This document shows positions 6,124 through 13,901 of a stretch of DNA of 15,678 nt, in pieces. Made by a program: the position numbers and the translations under genes. The notes beneath the pieces are model-generated. The model worked only from the letters and a program-made list of their open reading frames with translations, was not told the origin of the DNA and did not search any database. Each line of letters begins with the position of its first letter. Within the stretch, counting starts at the first letter, position 1. The stretch covers positions 1-15,678 of the forward strand of contig FR887157.1 of assembly GCA_000436735.1 (NCBI GenBank), given 5' to 3'. The stretch comes from Firmicutes bacterium CAG:170 (lineage in GTDB: Bacteria > Bacillota > Clostridia > Oscillospirales > Oscillospiraceae).

Positions 6124-7908
6124 TTATGCAAGGTTTCTCAGATATTCTTCCACGTTCTGATACGAAATGCCGTCTATCTCTTGGCTTTCCCCGCGATAGA
6201 GGACAAACTTTCCTGTAATCGGGCCATAGCGGTGCTCGGTCTGGGCGCATTTTTGCTCGTCGATCAGATGGCGGTACTGCTGCGACGCAGCTTCTTCGCT
6301 GTGCTTGATCTCGAAAATCCGGCAGGAGCCTGCCTCCGGGTCAAACACCACCATGTCAAATTCGCCCACGGGGAATTGCAGGACAAACACCTGCTTCTTG
6401 GGGGTTGCCAGCTTGGTTTCCAGCAGGACAATGTCCTCCAGCATCCGACCTTTGATCTCGGTCAGGACGCGCTGCTGCACGGCGGTGCGCTCCGCCAGAG
6501 ACAGGGCGCTGAACGTTTCATCCAGCAGCAGGCTGCGGATCAGCGCATCCGCCTGCGCATAGCGGAGACCCGGCTGTGCGATCACCGTGCGTCCGGACTT
6601 CGTGCTGACATCCGGTAGGTGCAGCACGTCGATCTCCCGCGTTAAGTCCAGCAAGTCCAGATACTCCTTGATCTCCGCTGCGTGAACATCGTCCAGCGCT
6701 ACGGTCTGCTCTTCCTTGTTGCGGATCTCAAGCAGCTTCCGCAGGCTGTCGGTAACAAGCGCAAGGTCGATGCGGTCGAGGATGTCCGTCGGGTTCTTCC
6801 GATCCCGGCGCAGGTTGCTGGCGGAAATGCCGATGTCGTGGGACTTCCAATCCTGCGACAGCACCTCCAGCGTGAAGCGGTGGTTGATGTCCTCCACGAC
6901 CCGGTTGATGGCGCTGGTCAGCTCGCCCTTCTCGTATAAATCCCGCAGATGGCGGAAGTGCCCCTCGTACTGATAGCAGCGTAGGGAGTGCTGGATGTTG
7001 CGGGCGATGGCGGTGTCCACATATTCGTCGGTGCTTTCCTTGCTGGCAAAGGTGGAGGTCTCGTTGTAGTGGACGCCGCCGAGGCTCATGGTGCCGCCGT
7101 AGCGGATATACTCATCGATGCCGTGAACGCCGAGGACAGATTCAAACTCACGGTAGGGGATGAATGTGGTGTGCAGTAGGATGCAGCGGTCATAAAGCTG
7201 TTCGTCCTCGGTAAAGAGAAAGCCCAGCGAGTCCGTGCCGGAGAGCACGATCTTCATACCGCAGGCCGCAAACACATCAGAAAACAGCGCCGCACCCTCG
7301 ATGAAATCCTCCATCAGCGTCACTTCATCGAGGAACACGTAGCGAAAGCCCTGCGCTTCCAATGCCTTGAGGTCGCGGTTTACATCTGCCAGCGTATCTT
7401 TTGCGGCGATCTGAATGAACGCTGCCTTGGCAAGCTGCGTGTCGCTCATCTCCGCGAAAATCTGGCGGATCATGGTGGTCTTTCCCGTCCGGCGCAGACC
7501 GTAGAGAATGAACACCTTGTCCTGCGGCTCACCGTAGACAAAATCGTGCAATTGCCGGAAGCACTCGCGCTTGCGATAGCCGCGAACAGACGCCGCAAAG
7601 GAACGCAGCGCTTCGCCGGTGCGGACATTGGTGGCAAACGCGGAAAGGTTCGCAGATTTCGCCTTGGGCAGCTGCTTTTTCAGCGCTTTCAGCTCCTGCT
7701 CCAGTTCCTTCCGCCGCTCGATCTGAGCACGGAAATTTTCCAATTCGTCAGCGGGAATATACTTCTCCCGCCGCTTTTTGTTCTCCGTCCAACGGTGGTA
7801 AAAATACTCCTTGCCTCTGACGGTTTTCTTCGTAACAGAGCCAGCGGGCAAAGCAGAAATCTGCTGTTCCAGCTCCGCCGCACGGGTTTGCATTTCGGAT
7901 AAGTCCAT
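6124..7908 (-). CDS. AAA ATPase with DUF6788-like N-terminus and nuclease-like C-terminus
   Basis: A 594-residue protein. Residues 1-80 form a coiled coil around SALPAGSVTKKTVRGKEYFY, which resembles DUF6788, a small domain common in mobile elements. An AAA_14-type P-loop ATPase follows: Walker A GLRRTGKTT (137-145), Walker B VFLDEVT (191-197), sensor VLSGTDS (221-227). Near the end FDMVVFD...CRIFEIKHS gives D518 and E533-x-K535, a PD-(D/E)XK-like arrangement as in DUF4143 proteins. The start has a near-perfect site (AGGAGGTGCG, 7911-7920). It is transcribed alone, from a promoter overlapped by an inverted repeat, and has its own terminator. Such ATPases are widespread but mostly uncharacterised; DNA handling or a toxin/defence role is only a guess. 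Confidence 0.85.
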   Translation of the reverse strand: MDLSEMQTRAAELEQQISALPAGSVTKKTVRGKEYFYHRWTENKKRREKYIPADELENFRAQIERRKELEQELKALKKQLPKAKSANLSAFATNVRTGEALRSFAASVRGYRKRECFRQLHDFVYGEPQDKVFILYGLRRTGKTTMIRQIFAEMSDTQLAKAAFIQIAAKDTLADVNRDLKALEAQGFRYVFLDEVTLMEDFIEGAALFSDVFAACGMKIVLSGTDSLGFLFTEDEQLYDRCILLHTTFIPYREFESVLGVHGIDEYIRYGGTMSLGGVHYNETSTFASKESTDEYVDTAIARNIQHSLRCYQYEGHFRHLRDLYEKGELTSAINRVVEDINHRFTLEVLSQDWKSHDIGISASNLRRDRKNPTDILDRIDLALVTDSLRKLLEIRNKEEQTVALDDVHAAEIKEYLDLLDLTREIDVLHLPDVSTKSGRTVIAQPGLRYAQADALIRSLLLDETFSALSLAERTAVQQRVLTEIKGRMLEDIVLLETKLATPKKQVFVLQFPVGEFDMVVFDPEAGSCRIFEIKHSEEAASQQYRHLIDEQKCAQTEHRYGPITGKFVLYRGESQEIDGISYQNVEEYLRNLA

Positions 7909-7942
7909 AGCGCACCTCCTGTGAGATACTATTCTATACAGA

Positions 7943-7971
7943 ATTATACCCCGTTATACCCAAGAAATCAA
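7943..7971 (-). promoter_or_regulatory. Promoter of the DUF6788-ATPase gene
   Basis: Read on the minus strand, TTGATT (7971-7966) and TATAAT (7948-7943) are 17 bases apart, followed by a 5' leader of about 30 bases and AGGAGGTGCG. The match to sigma-A consensus is the best in the window. Confidence 0.75.
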
Positions 7972-7988
7972 GGGTATAATGGGGTATA
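7945..7988. promoter_or_regulatory. 17-bp inverted repeat operator over the promoter
   Basis: The arms TATACCCCGTTATACCC (7945-7961) and GGGTATAATGGGGTATA (7972-7988) pair at 16 of 17 positions around a 10-base spacer. Each arm itself holds two TATACCC-type half-sites. One arm fills the -35/-10 spacer and the other lies just upstream of -35, the layout of a repressor operator. No obvious repressor gene adjoins; the broken helix-turn-helix gene at 8104 is the nearest DNA-binding candidate. Confidence 0.6.
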
Positions 7989-8103
7989 GCAGAATTATTA
8001 CTCAGGGTCACAACAGCGCAGATATCATGAGAATGTGTTGCCACAAGTTGCTCGACTTTTGTTAGGAAATACGGTGCTATGGAATTCAAAGAAACCGGAG
8101 ATT

Positions 8104-8340
8104 ATGAATAAGAAGCAGATGCAAATTGCCAGCCAAATCAGTAAGCGGAAAGCACTCCATCCACCGTGCGCCAAGGACTAGAAGAAGCTTCAACGCTACT
8201 ACGAGGGCAAGATAGCCGTGCTGCCGGACGTGTTCGATGTGACCACCGCTGTGGACTTTACCGGCTATAACCACCGCACCGTCTGCCAATGGATTCGAGT
8301 GGGAAAGCGTCAGCCTCTTTTTGCTGAAAATTATAATTAA
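8104..8340 (+). pseudogene. Small excisionase-like helix-turn-helix gene, broken
   Basis: From the ATG at 8104 the frame encodes MNKKQMQIASQISKRKALHP, meets TAG at 8179-8181 (codon 26), and then continues in the same frame as YYEGKIAVLPDVFDVTTAVD and FTGYNHRTVCQWIRVGK. The latter is the MerR/excisionase-like helix-turn-helix typical of small regulators in clostridial mobile elements. The C-terminal recognition part after VGKRQPLF is lost and replaced by AENYN-stop. It has both a nonsense codon and a truncated end, so it is judged inactive. GGAG lies only 3 bases before the ATG, so the start is uncertain. Confidence 0.65.
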
Positions 8341-8365
8341 ATAATGGTAATTTGTGGAGACCAGC

Positions 8366-9346
8366 CTAGCAAAAATGCTTGACAAGGATGCTTTGAAGTC
8401 GTTGGCTGTCCGATAATGCTATTTCTCCATCATTCAATGCATCTGCTATGGCAACTCGTACGCATCCTTTGACCTTCTCATTTTTTGCAATCTGCTCCAA
8501 TGTATGTGGGTAAAGGTTTAGCAGCCACGAAACATCAAATTTATTGAAATCAAATTTTGTGTATTCACAATAAAAGTCAAACGCCGCACTATTACCAAGA
8601 AACTCACGGAAGTCCTTTGCATTGAGAACATTGATCAAGCACCAATACCCAACTTGGTCTAACTCTTCATAAGGGCGTTTAGTCGGATATACAACTATGC
8701 CATTGTTGTTATTATTCTCTTTTGCTGCATCTATTCTCTGCTGAAGGAATATCTTCAATTGGGTTTTAGCTGATTTACTAATCCGCGCATCGTATTGCAC
8801 TAACATTTCGAATAGATCGAAGCTAAAGTTCGTGCGCAATTGTTTATTAGCCCATGTGATTAGCTTTTTCTGTTGATTGTTTGAAAGATACCCGTAGTAG
8901 TGCTGCGTTATCTGGCGATTCATCTGGAAAAGATTATTGTTTATAATCTGCGAGACTCTTGCAGCCAGTCTTCGCGAAAAGTGTTTTTCCCCTGGTACAA
9001 AAATATAATGAACAAGATTATAATAATTGATACCTGTGTTTCCAGAGAGTACTTCAAACCGCTCACCGGTCTTCAATGCAGAAATATGTTTATCCAAATA
9101 CGAAATTAGAGTATAGTATTCTTCCTTGTTCTCACCTAAAGAATAATAGAACATCTGCGGAATTTGCAGATACTCATCGGAAGAATACTCATCTTTTCGT
9201 GCTTGTCCCAATCTATCACTAATTGCATGAATCAGCCCCTTCCAAGTTGGTGCTCCGGAAAGTGCCGATACACCTGCGCCGACGAAAAACGTAAGCGCAT
9301 TGTTTTGTGAAGCAGTTAGTATTCTCTGTAATTTCTTCTCGTACAT
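8366..9346 (-). CDS. SIR2-like defence protein, apparently internally shortened
   Basis: A 326-residue protein. The N-terminus has the SIR2 NAD-binding motif TFFVGAGVSALSGAPTWKGL (19-38) and a following YLQIPQMFYYSLGE segment seen in prokaryotic SIR2 defence proteins. After about residue 93 (LKTGERFEVLSGNTGINYYN) the usual TTNYD and catalytic Asn/His region is not visible. Instead there is an all-helical part (HFSRRLAARVSQIINNNLF and onward) that probably is the C-terminal domain of a longer family member. NAD hydrolysis is therefore doubtful. It is the last gene of the minus-strand cluster, 50 bases after the GIY-YIG gene, with GGGGGT before the ATG. AT-rich compared with the recombinase. 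No terminator seen after it. Confidence 0.6.
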   Translation of the reverse strand: MYEKKLQRILTASQNNALTFFVGAGVSALSGAPTWKGLIHAISDRLGQARKDEYSSDEYLQIPQMFYYSLGENKEEYYTLISYLDKHISALKTGERFEVLSGNTGINYYNLVHYIFVPGEKHFSRRLAARVSQIINNNLFQMNRQITQHYYGYLSNNQQKKLITWANKQLRTNFSFDLFEMLVQYDARISKSAKTQLKIFLQQRIDAAKENNNNNGIVVYPTKRPYEELDQVGYWCLINVLNAKDFREFLGNSAAFDFYCEYTKFDFNKFDVSWLLNLYPHTLEQIAKNEKVKGCVRVAIADALNDGEIALSDSQRLQSILVKHFC

Positions 9347-9396
9347 ACGCTACCCCCATGACGCAACAAATAAATATATAGTGTATTAATAGACAC

Positions 9397-10053
9397 TTAT
9401 CTCTCCTGTCGGTGGCGCACATCATTCAGCCATTCGCCCCTGTACTTGAAATAGCGCGGGCCGGCAACGGAGTACTTGCTACCAGTGAGTAGCTGAGCCA
9501 AAGCCGAAAGCGAGTAGGGCTGCCCCTGATAGCTTACCGTTTTGTCATCCACTACAGTGCATTTGATTTCCGGGTTATTGCAATACTCGATCTCCTCACC
9601 GGGTTGAATGCCGCACATGGAAAAGCGGAAAGGAGACTGGCGTTCTTTGTGCTCAGCATCGATCTCCTGTGCGGTTTCCTCCGCCTGCTTCTGGGATTCA
9701 TCCATAGCAATTCGTTTTAGCTTGTCCGCACAGCCGTGGATCTCCGCAATGGCCTCCAGGATGGAATAGGCGTCTTCCGGCGACATGGCGTAGAACTCAC
9801 GGATGCGCTGCTTTCCATTGAAGTTCTCGATGGAACGCAGGTTGGGGTTCAGCTTGTCAATGATGCCGTGGATCTTCAAATCAGAAAGCCGCGAATTGAC
9901 CTCGTAGGTCGCATAGACGCGAAAGGCAAAGGGAATACACTCGCTCCGGTTGAGCTGCAGTAACCGCTTGTCGATATCGTCCGCATACCCGATTTTTACA
10001 TATTCAGGAAAGGACGGATTGGTCAGTATGTAAATGACTCCTGTTTTATCCAT
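9397..10053 (-). CDS. GIY-YIG (T5orf172-type) protein with DUF4357-like C-terminus
   Basis: A 218-residue protein. Residues 5-60 match the T5orf172/GIY-YIG endonuclease pattern: GVIYILTNP, then EYVKIGYADDIDKRLLQLN with the Arg at 30. A charged linker (about 115-140) leads to PFRFSMCGIQPGEEIEY and CTVVDDKTVSYQGQPYSLSA, which resembles the DUF4357/RAMA-type domain often attached to restriction-linked proteins and thought to bind modified DNA. The start has GGAGGAG 5 bases ahead. It follows the R-M-S gene by 47 bases on the same strand and is probably cotranscribed. A role as accessory nuclease or modified-DNA sensor in the cluster is inferred. Confidence 0.8.
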   Translation of the reverse strand: MDKTGVIYILTNPSFPEYVKIGYADDIDKRLLQLNRSECIPFAFRVYATYEVNSRLSDLKIHGIIDKLNPNLRSIENFNGKQRIREFYAMSPEDAYSILEAIAEIHGCADKLKRIAMDESQKQAEETAQEIDAEHKERQSPFRFSMCGIQPGEEIEYCNNPEIKCTVVDDKTVSYQGQPYSLSALAQLLTGSKYSVAGPRYFKYRGEWLNDVRHRQER

Positions 10054-10100
10054 ATAATCTCCTCCGCTTCTTTCACTTAAAATATAGCACCGTCAAACAG

Positions 10101-13100
10101 TCACTCCGCTAATGCTTTTCTAATAATCTCACTTCGTCGAGAAGCTATTTTTTCTAAAGACCCTTCCAGTTCTTTTATAGCCATTTCATAGTCCGCTACT
10201 TTCGACATAGCGTTGTTTTGTATTGAAATATCAGGAACAGTAAATGTAATTCCCTGTACTCTGTCGATGGAAGCACGATACGACCGAGAGAAGCCCATTT
10301 TTCCACCTTCGACTTCGAGAAGGTGTGCAAGATAACGAGGATTTACTTCAGAGGTCTTGCAGCGGAGGACACCGCAGTGATCTGTGGGATAGAACGGCAT
10401 GTCTGAAGGCAAGTAGCTGGTCATCCAGTCTCCGTCGATTCCCCACAACACAGAGGGAACAGAGAAATCCGTAATCAGCAGCTTGTCAATAAAGCCAAAC
10501 GGTGCAGTGACATTGGCGCTGTAAACGGGAATTTTACCATTCGATACAAGCTCTTTGTCCAAAACCCGCTTACCAATGGCAACGCTGAATTTTTGTGTAT
10601 CAGACAGGCTCAGTTTGTACCCACCGGTTGACATAACAACATCAAGTTCTGCAAACAGATCGGCTATCTTCTGCCTGTAGGTCTCAATGCTCATGCGGGT
10701 AGTATTGAATTCCTCGTCGATTTTGGCACATGCATCTACAATCTCCTGTTGAACGGGAATAGGTGGAACTGGGACCTTAATGCTTTTTATGGTCTCAATA
10801 GACAACTCAACTTGTCCGCTTGAACCATCTGCCATCTTCTCAAGCGTTTTGAATCCGACAACTGAAGACAGCACCAATAGCACAAAAGTGGGTAATACTT
10901 CGTCGTTAGGGCGGAATATTGTGATGTGGCTGTCTACCACATAATCACCATCCAACTCAAAAAGGGTTACTCGGCCTGCGGTTCCAACACCTGTCGAATT
11001 GATCAAAATATCTCCCTTTTGAAGCTTCCGCTCATCGATCTCAGTATCCTTAGCAAGATAGTATTTCGATGAAAAATCAAAATCCCGGTACCCTCGTGCT
11101 TGCCCGGATTTAATGACTTGTACTTTCGAATCGCCATATGTCGGTGACTTTCCGCGTTTTAATAATACCTGTAGCTCATCTATGGTTTTCAAGGGATATT
11201 TACTTTCGATAACAATCTTCTTGTTTACGCTTATTCTGATAGACTTATTGAAACCAGCTCTGGAATAATCCAACATATTTTTTGTGGCAACAGCGGCTCC
11301 GTAAACAAGCTGGTCCTCACTAAACTGCGGAACTAATCCTTCAAAAGATACCTTGACTGCATTGGCCAGAGTTCCCTCAGCCGCGCGATTCGCATCATCA
11401 TACATCTTGCCGCCTGGCGTGATGATCTGAATGCCCTCATTACCCTTGCGGTTTGACCAGTCATATCCAAGGAATTCTTTCTGTGCCTTGTTATCTGCCG
11501 GAGCCGTAATGATCACAGTTGTCTGCTGATACACCAGCGAGAAATAAAACAGCTTTTCCCGCTCAATGGAGTAAGCGTACGAATACAATTTTTCCAGATA
11601 CACGGCTGCCTGCTCGTCAGCACTTTTCTGCTGATATGCTTTTGTTTTCAGCAGGTTCTTCGCATCTGCGGAATCGGCAAACGCCGTCACATACATTTTG
11701 AAGTATTTGGATCCTTCCAGGTCTGCAACGGAAAGGGATTTATTCAAGAAGGCTCTGTACTCATTCTCACCGACATCAATCTGTGCAAGATATGCCTCGA
11801 AAATGTCTTTATCTTTCCATTCGGCAAGCTCTGCACCGCTAAAAACCGCATCAACAGAATCTGCTGACAGGTCAATCTGTTTCGGCGGTTCATTGAATTT
11901 TTCCAGAAACATCACGACAGTATTCGTTCCGGTCGCGCCAAAGGTTTTGGAACCGAAGGCGGCAATTCCCCGGATGTAGAAATTCTGCAAAAGCTGCTCC
12001 CTGGCTCCGGTGTAGCTTGCGCTGTCATTCGAGAGAATAGAACTCGGTAGGATCACCGCCGCGACTCCCTGCGGCTTTAGCAGCTGTGCAATTCGCTCCA
12101 CAAACAGCGTTTCAATCTCTCCGCCGTTCATGCCAATTCGGTCAAGAAGGGTAAAGCTGTTGTTTTTAAGTTGTAAATGCTGCTTGAAATCTTTTACTGC
12201 ATATGGCGGATTAGCAACCAGAATATCAAAAGTGCCGTTCTCAATCCCCTTATCAGGTACGTTTTCCAACCCGTCGCCGAAAATAATGTTGCCCTCTCCT
12301 GCGCCGTTCATAAACAGGGATATTTTTGCAACGCGGGCAAGACGGTAGTCTTTTTCGATTCCGTAAATGTGATCTCTGGCCCATGCGTTATTTCCATCTG
12401 ACTGCGCGAAATAATTGATCGCTTCGATAGCTTCAGTCAAAAAATGTCCAGCTCCGCAGGCGTAGTCAATGACCTTTGGATAAACATTTCCTCTATCAGA
12501 CTTTACCATCCGATCAACAGGCAGACTATCCCAAATGAAACGAGTAATCGGCATCGGCGTAAAGAATTGTCCTTCATTCTGCTTGAACCCCTTGTTCAAC
12601 AGCTGCTCAAAGAGATCGCCCAGGAATTGATGCTTTGACGGATAGACAATTCTGTATTTTTCAAACAACTGCACCATCTCAACAAGAATCTTTCCGTTTT
12701 GATAGAACAGTTCTTCATTGTGGACATCTTTGAACGCAAAATCATTGTTCGAATAGAATTTCAAAATACGGATCGTATTCTGAAGATCCTCAATCGCTCT
12801 TTTGCGTTTGGAACCGGTATATGTTGAGAATAGCCATTCTGGATAATCAGCAGAAACATAGAGTATTTCCTCACGCATGAATTTCTCCATACCGTCCCGG
12901 TGCAGCCGCTGGAGTCGATCTTGCAGAGTCTCGTATGTATCCGTTCCTTGCTTATACTGGAATTCTACTTCGTCGTCTTCGGTCTTCGTGCTTTCATCGA
13001 CAAGCTTACAAATAAACAGCGCAACAAGTCTATTGAAGGCATTTTCCTTGTCACTTACATTATTGTGCCGCAGAATTTCTTCAAACTTGTTGACAATCTT

Positions 13101-13832
13101 ATCATCTGGCGTGAAATCGCGAAGGTCCTTTTTCCGAAGCGGTTTTACCCCAATTTGATAGGCAACGGAATCTTCGGAGAAGATCAGATCGTCATGGATC
13201 TGACTTCCATAGGTTTCTTTCCATGCTTCATACTTGGCTGATGTGGTATGCGCATCCCGATAGAGCTTTATAGACTTATCCTTTTTTGAAAGCAGGATGA
13301 TATTTGCATCGTCGGAACAGTCAATCGTAGGTGCTTTATATGCAATACAGCCACTCCTCAAATCAGAGGCATACAAAACCAGCCATTTGCAAGACTGCTC
13401 TTGCTGCCAATAGGAGAACAACTGCGCTCCGTCGCTTTTTGTATTATTAAGCGCTTTGTCGTACTCTCTGCCCCAGGTTTTGCACTCGATAATAAAAAGC
13501 ATATTTCCGCTTGTATCACTTACGCAAATATCGGCGCGTCCGCCTTTGGCGTCGTGCCCAAGATGCCACTCTTTTTCCAGCTCTATATGTTCCGGACGAT
13601 ATCCTTTTGACAAAAGACGGCATACGCATTCAAATACAACGAAGTTCTCTTTCTGATCAAAACCATCGTTGCGCTCTCTGCCCTTTATTTCATTTGGATA
13701 AATCAGTCTTTTTGCTTGGAAATCTACTTTCAGGCTGCACCCAATCTCAAAAAATACCTTTTCATATATATCGCCATATGCAACAAATCCCAGAGTTTTT
13801 AAGGCGTCTTTCAAATTTGAAACATCTATCAT
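10101..13832 (-). CDS. Single-chain R-M-S restriction-modification enzyme (type IIG/IIB-like)
   Basis: One chain of about 1243 residues joins all three functions. The start at 13832 is chosen because AAGGAG (13842-13847) lies 9 bases ahead; an in-frame ATG at 13838 is too close. Positions below count from an upstream in-frame codon and are about 11 too high. The nuclease domain has GGRADICVSD...FIIECKTWG (D112, E127-C-K129). The N6-adenine methylase has GQFFTPMPITRF, DYACGAGHFL (467-476) and NPPY (552-555). The last 380 residues hold two HsdS-like target recognition domains, each ending in a helical spacer. No helicase motor is present, so this is like AloI/BcgI-type enzymes, not type I. Neighbouring ATPase and GIY-YIG genes suggest a defence operon. 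Confidence 0.88.
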   Translation of the reverse strand: MIDVSNLKDALKTLGFVAYGDIYEKVFFEIGCSLKVDFQAKRLIYPNEIKGRERNDGFDQKENFVVFECVCRLLSKGYRPEHIELEKEWHLGHDAKGGRADICVSDTSGNMLFIIECKTWGREYDKALNNTKSDGAQLFSYWQQEQSCKWLVLYASDLRSGCIAYKAPTIDCSDDANIILLSKKDKSIKLYRDAHTTSAKYEAWKETYGSQIHDDLIFSEDSVAYQIGVKPLRKKDLRDFTPDDKIVNKFEEILRHNNVSDKENAFNRLVALFICKLVDESTKTEDDEVEFQYKQGTDTYETLQDRLQRLHRDGMEKFMREEILYVSADYPEWLFSTYTGSKRKRAIEDLQNTIRILKFYSNNDFAFKDVHNEELFYQNGKILVEMVQLFEKYRIVYPSKHQFLGDLFEQLLNKGFKQNEGQFFTPMPITRFIWDSLPVDRMVKSDRGNVYPKVIDYACGAGHFLTEAIEAINYFAQSDGNNAWARDHIYGIEKDYRLARVAKISLFMNGAGEGNIIFGDGLENVPDKGIENGTFDILVANPPYAVKDFKQHLQLKNNSFTLLDRIGMNGGEIETLFVERIAQLLKPQGVAAVILPSSILSNDSASYTGAREQLLQNFYIRGIAAFGSKTFGATGTNTVVMFLEKFNEPPKQIDLSADSVDAVFSGAELAEWKDKDIFEAYLAQIDVGENEYRAFLNKSLSVADLEGSKYFKMYVTAFADSADAKNLLKTKAYQQKSADEQAAVYLEKLYSYAYSIEREKLFYFSLVYQQTTVIITAPADNKAQKEFLGYDWSNRKGNEGIQIITPGGKMYDDANRAAEGTLANAVKVSFEGLVPQFSEDQLVYGAAVATKNMLDYSRAGFNKSIRISVNKKIVIESKYPLKTIDELQVLLKRGKSPTYGDSKVQVIKSGQARGYRDFDFSSKYYLAKDTEIDERKLQKGDILINSTGVGTAGRVTLFELDGDYVVDSHITIFRPNDEVLPTFVLLVLSSVVGFKTLEKMADGSSGQVELSIETIKSIKVPVPPIPVQQEIVDACAKIDEEFNTTRMSIETYRQKIADLFAELDVVMSTGGYKLSLSDTQKFSVAIGKRVLDKELVSNGKIPVYSANVTAPFGFIDKLLITDFSVPSVLWGIDGDWMTSYLPSDMPFYPTDHCGVLRCKTSEVNPRYLAHLLEVEGGKMGFSRSYRASIDRVQGITFTVPDISIQNNAMSKVADYEMAIKELEGSLEKIASRRSEIIRKALAE

Positions 13833-13901
13833 AATCATCTGCTCCTTGCTCGTTCTATAATCCAAGGTACTGAAACGCTATCGGCATTATTATAGGCTCC
13901 C

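Noticed and set aside
5885..6160. Plus-strand frame with CIEKMIDEM resembling the sigK codons at the split point
   Set aside because: No SigK sequence upstream (no TYAAR or region 2), opposite orientation to the 3' half, and no match beyond a few codons; judged chance.
8086..8385. 99-residue minus-strand frame after the SIR2-like gene
   Set aside because: No family resemblance; it is antisense to the broken helix-turn-helix gene.
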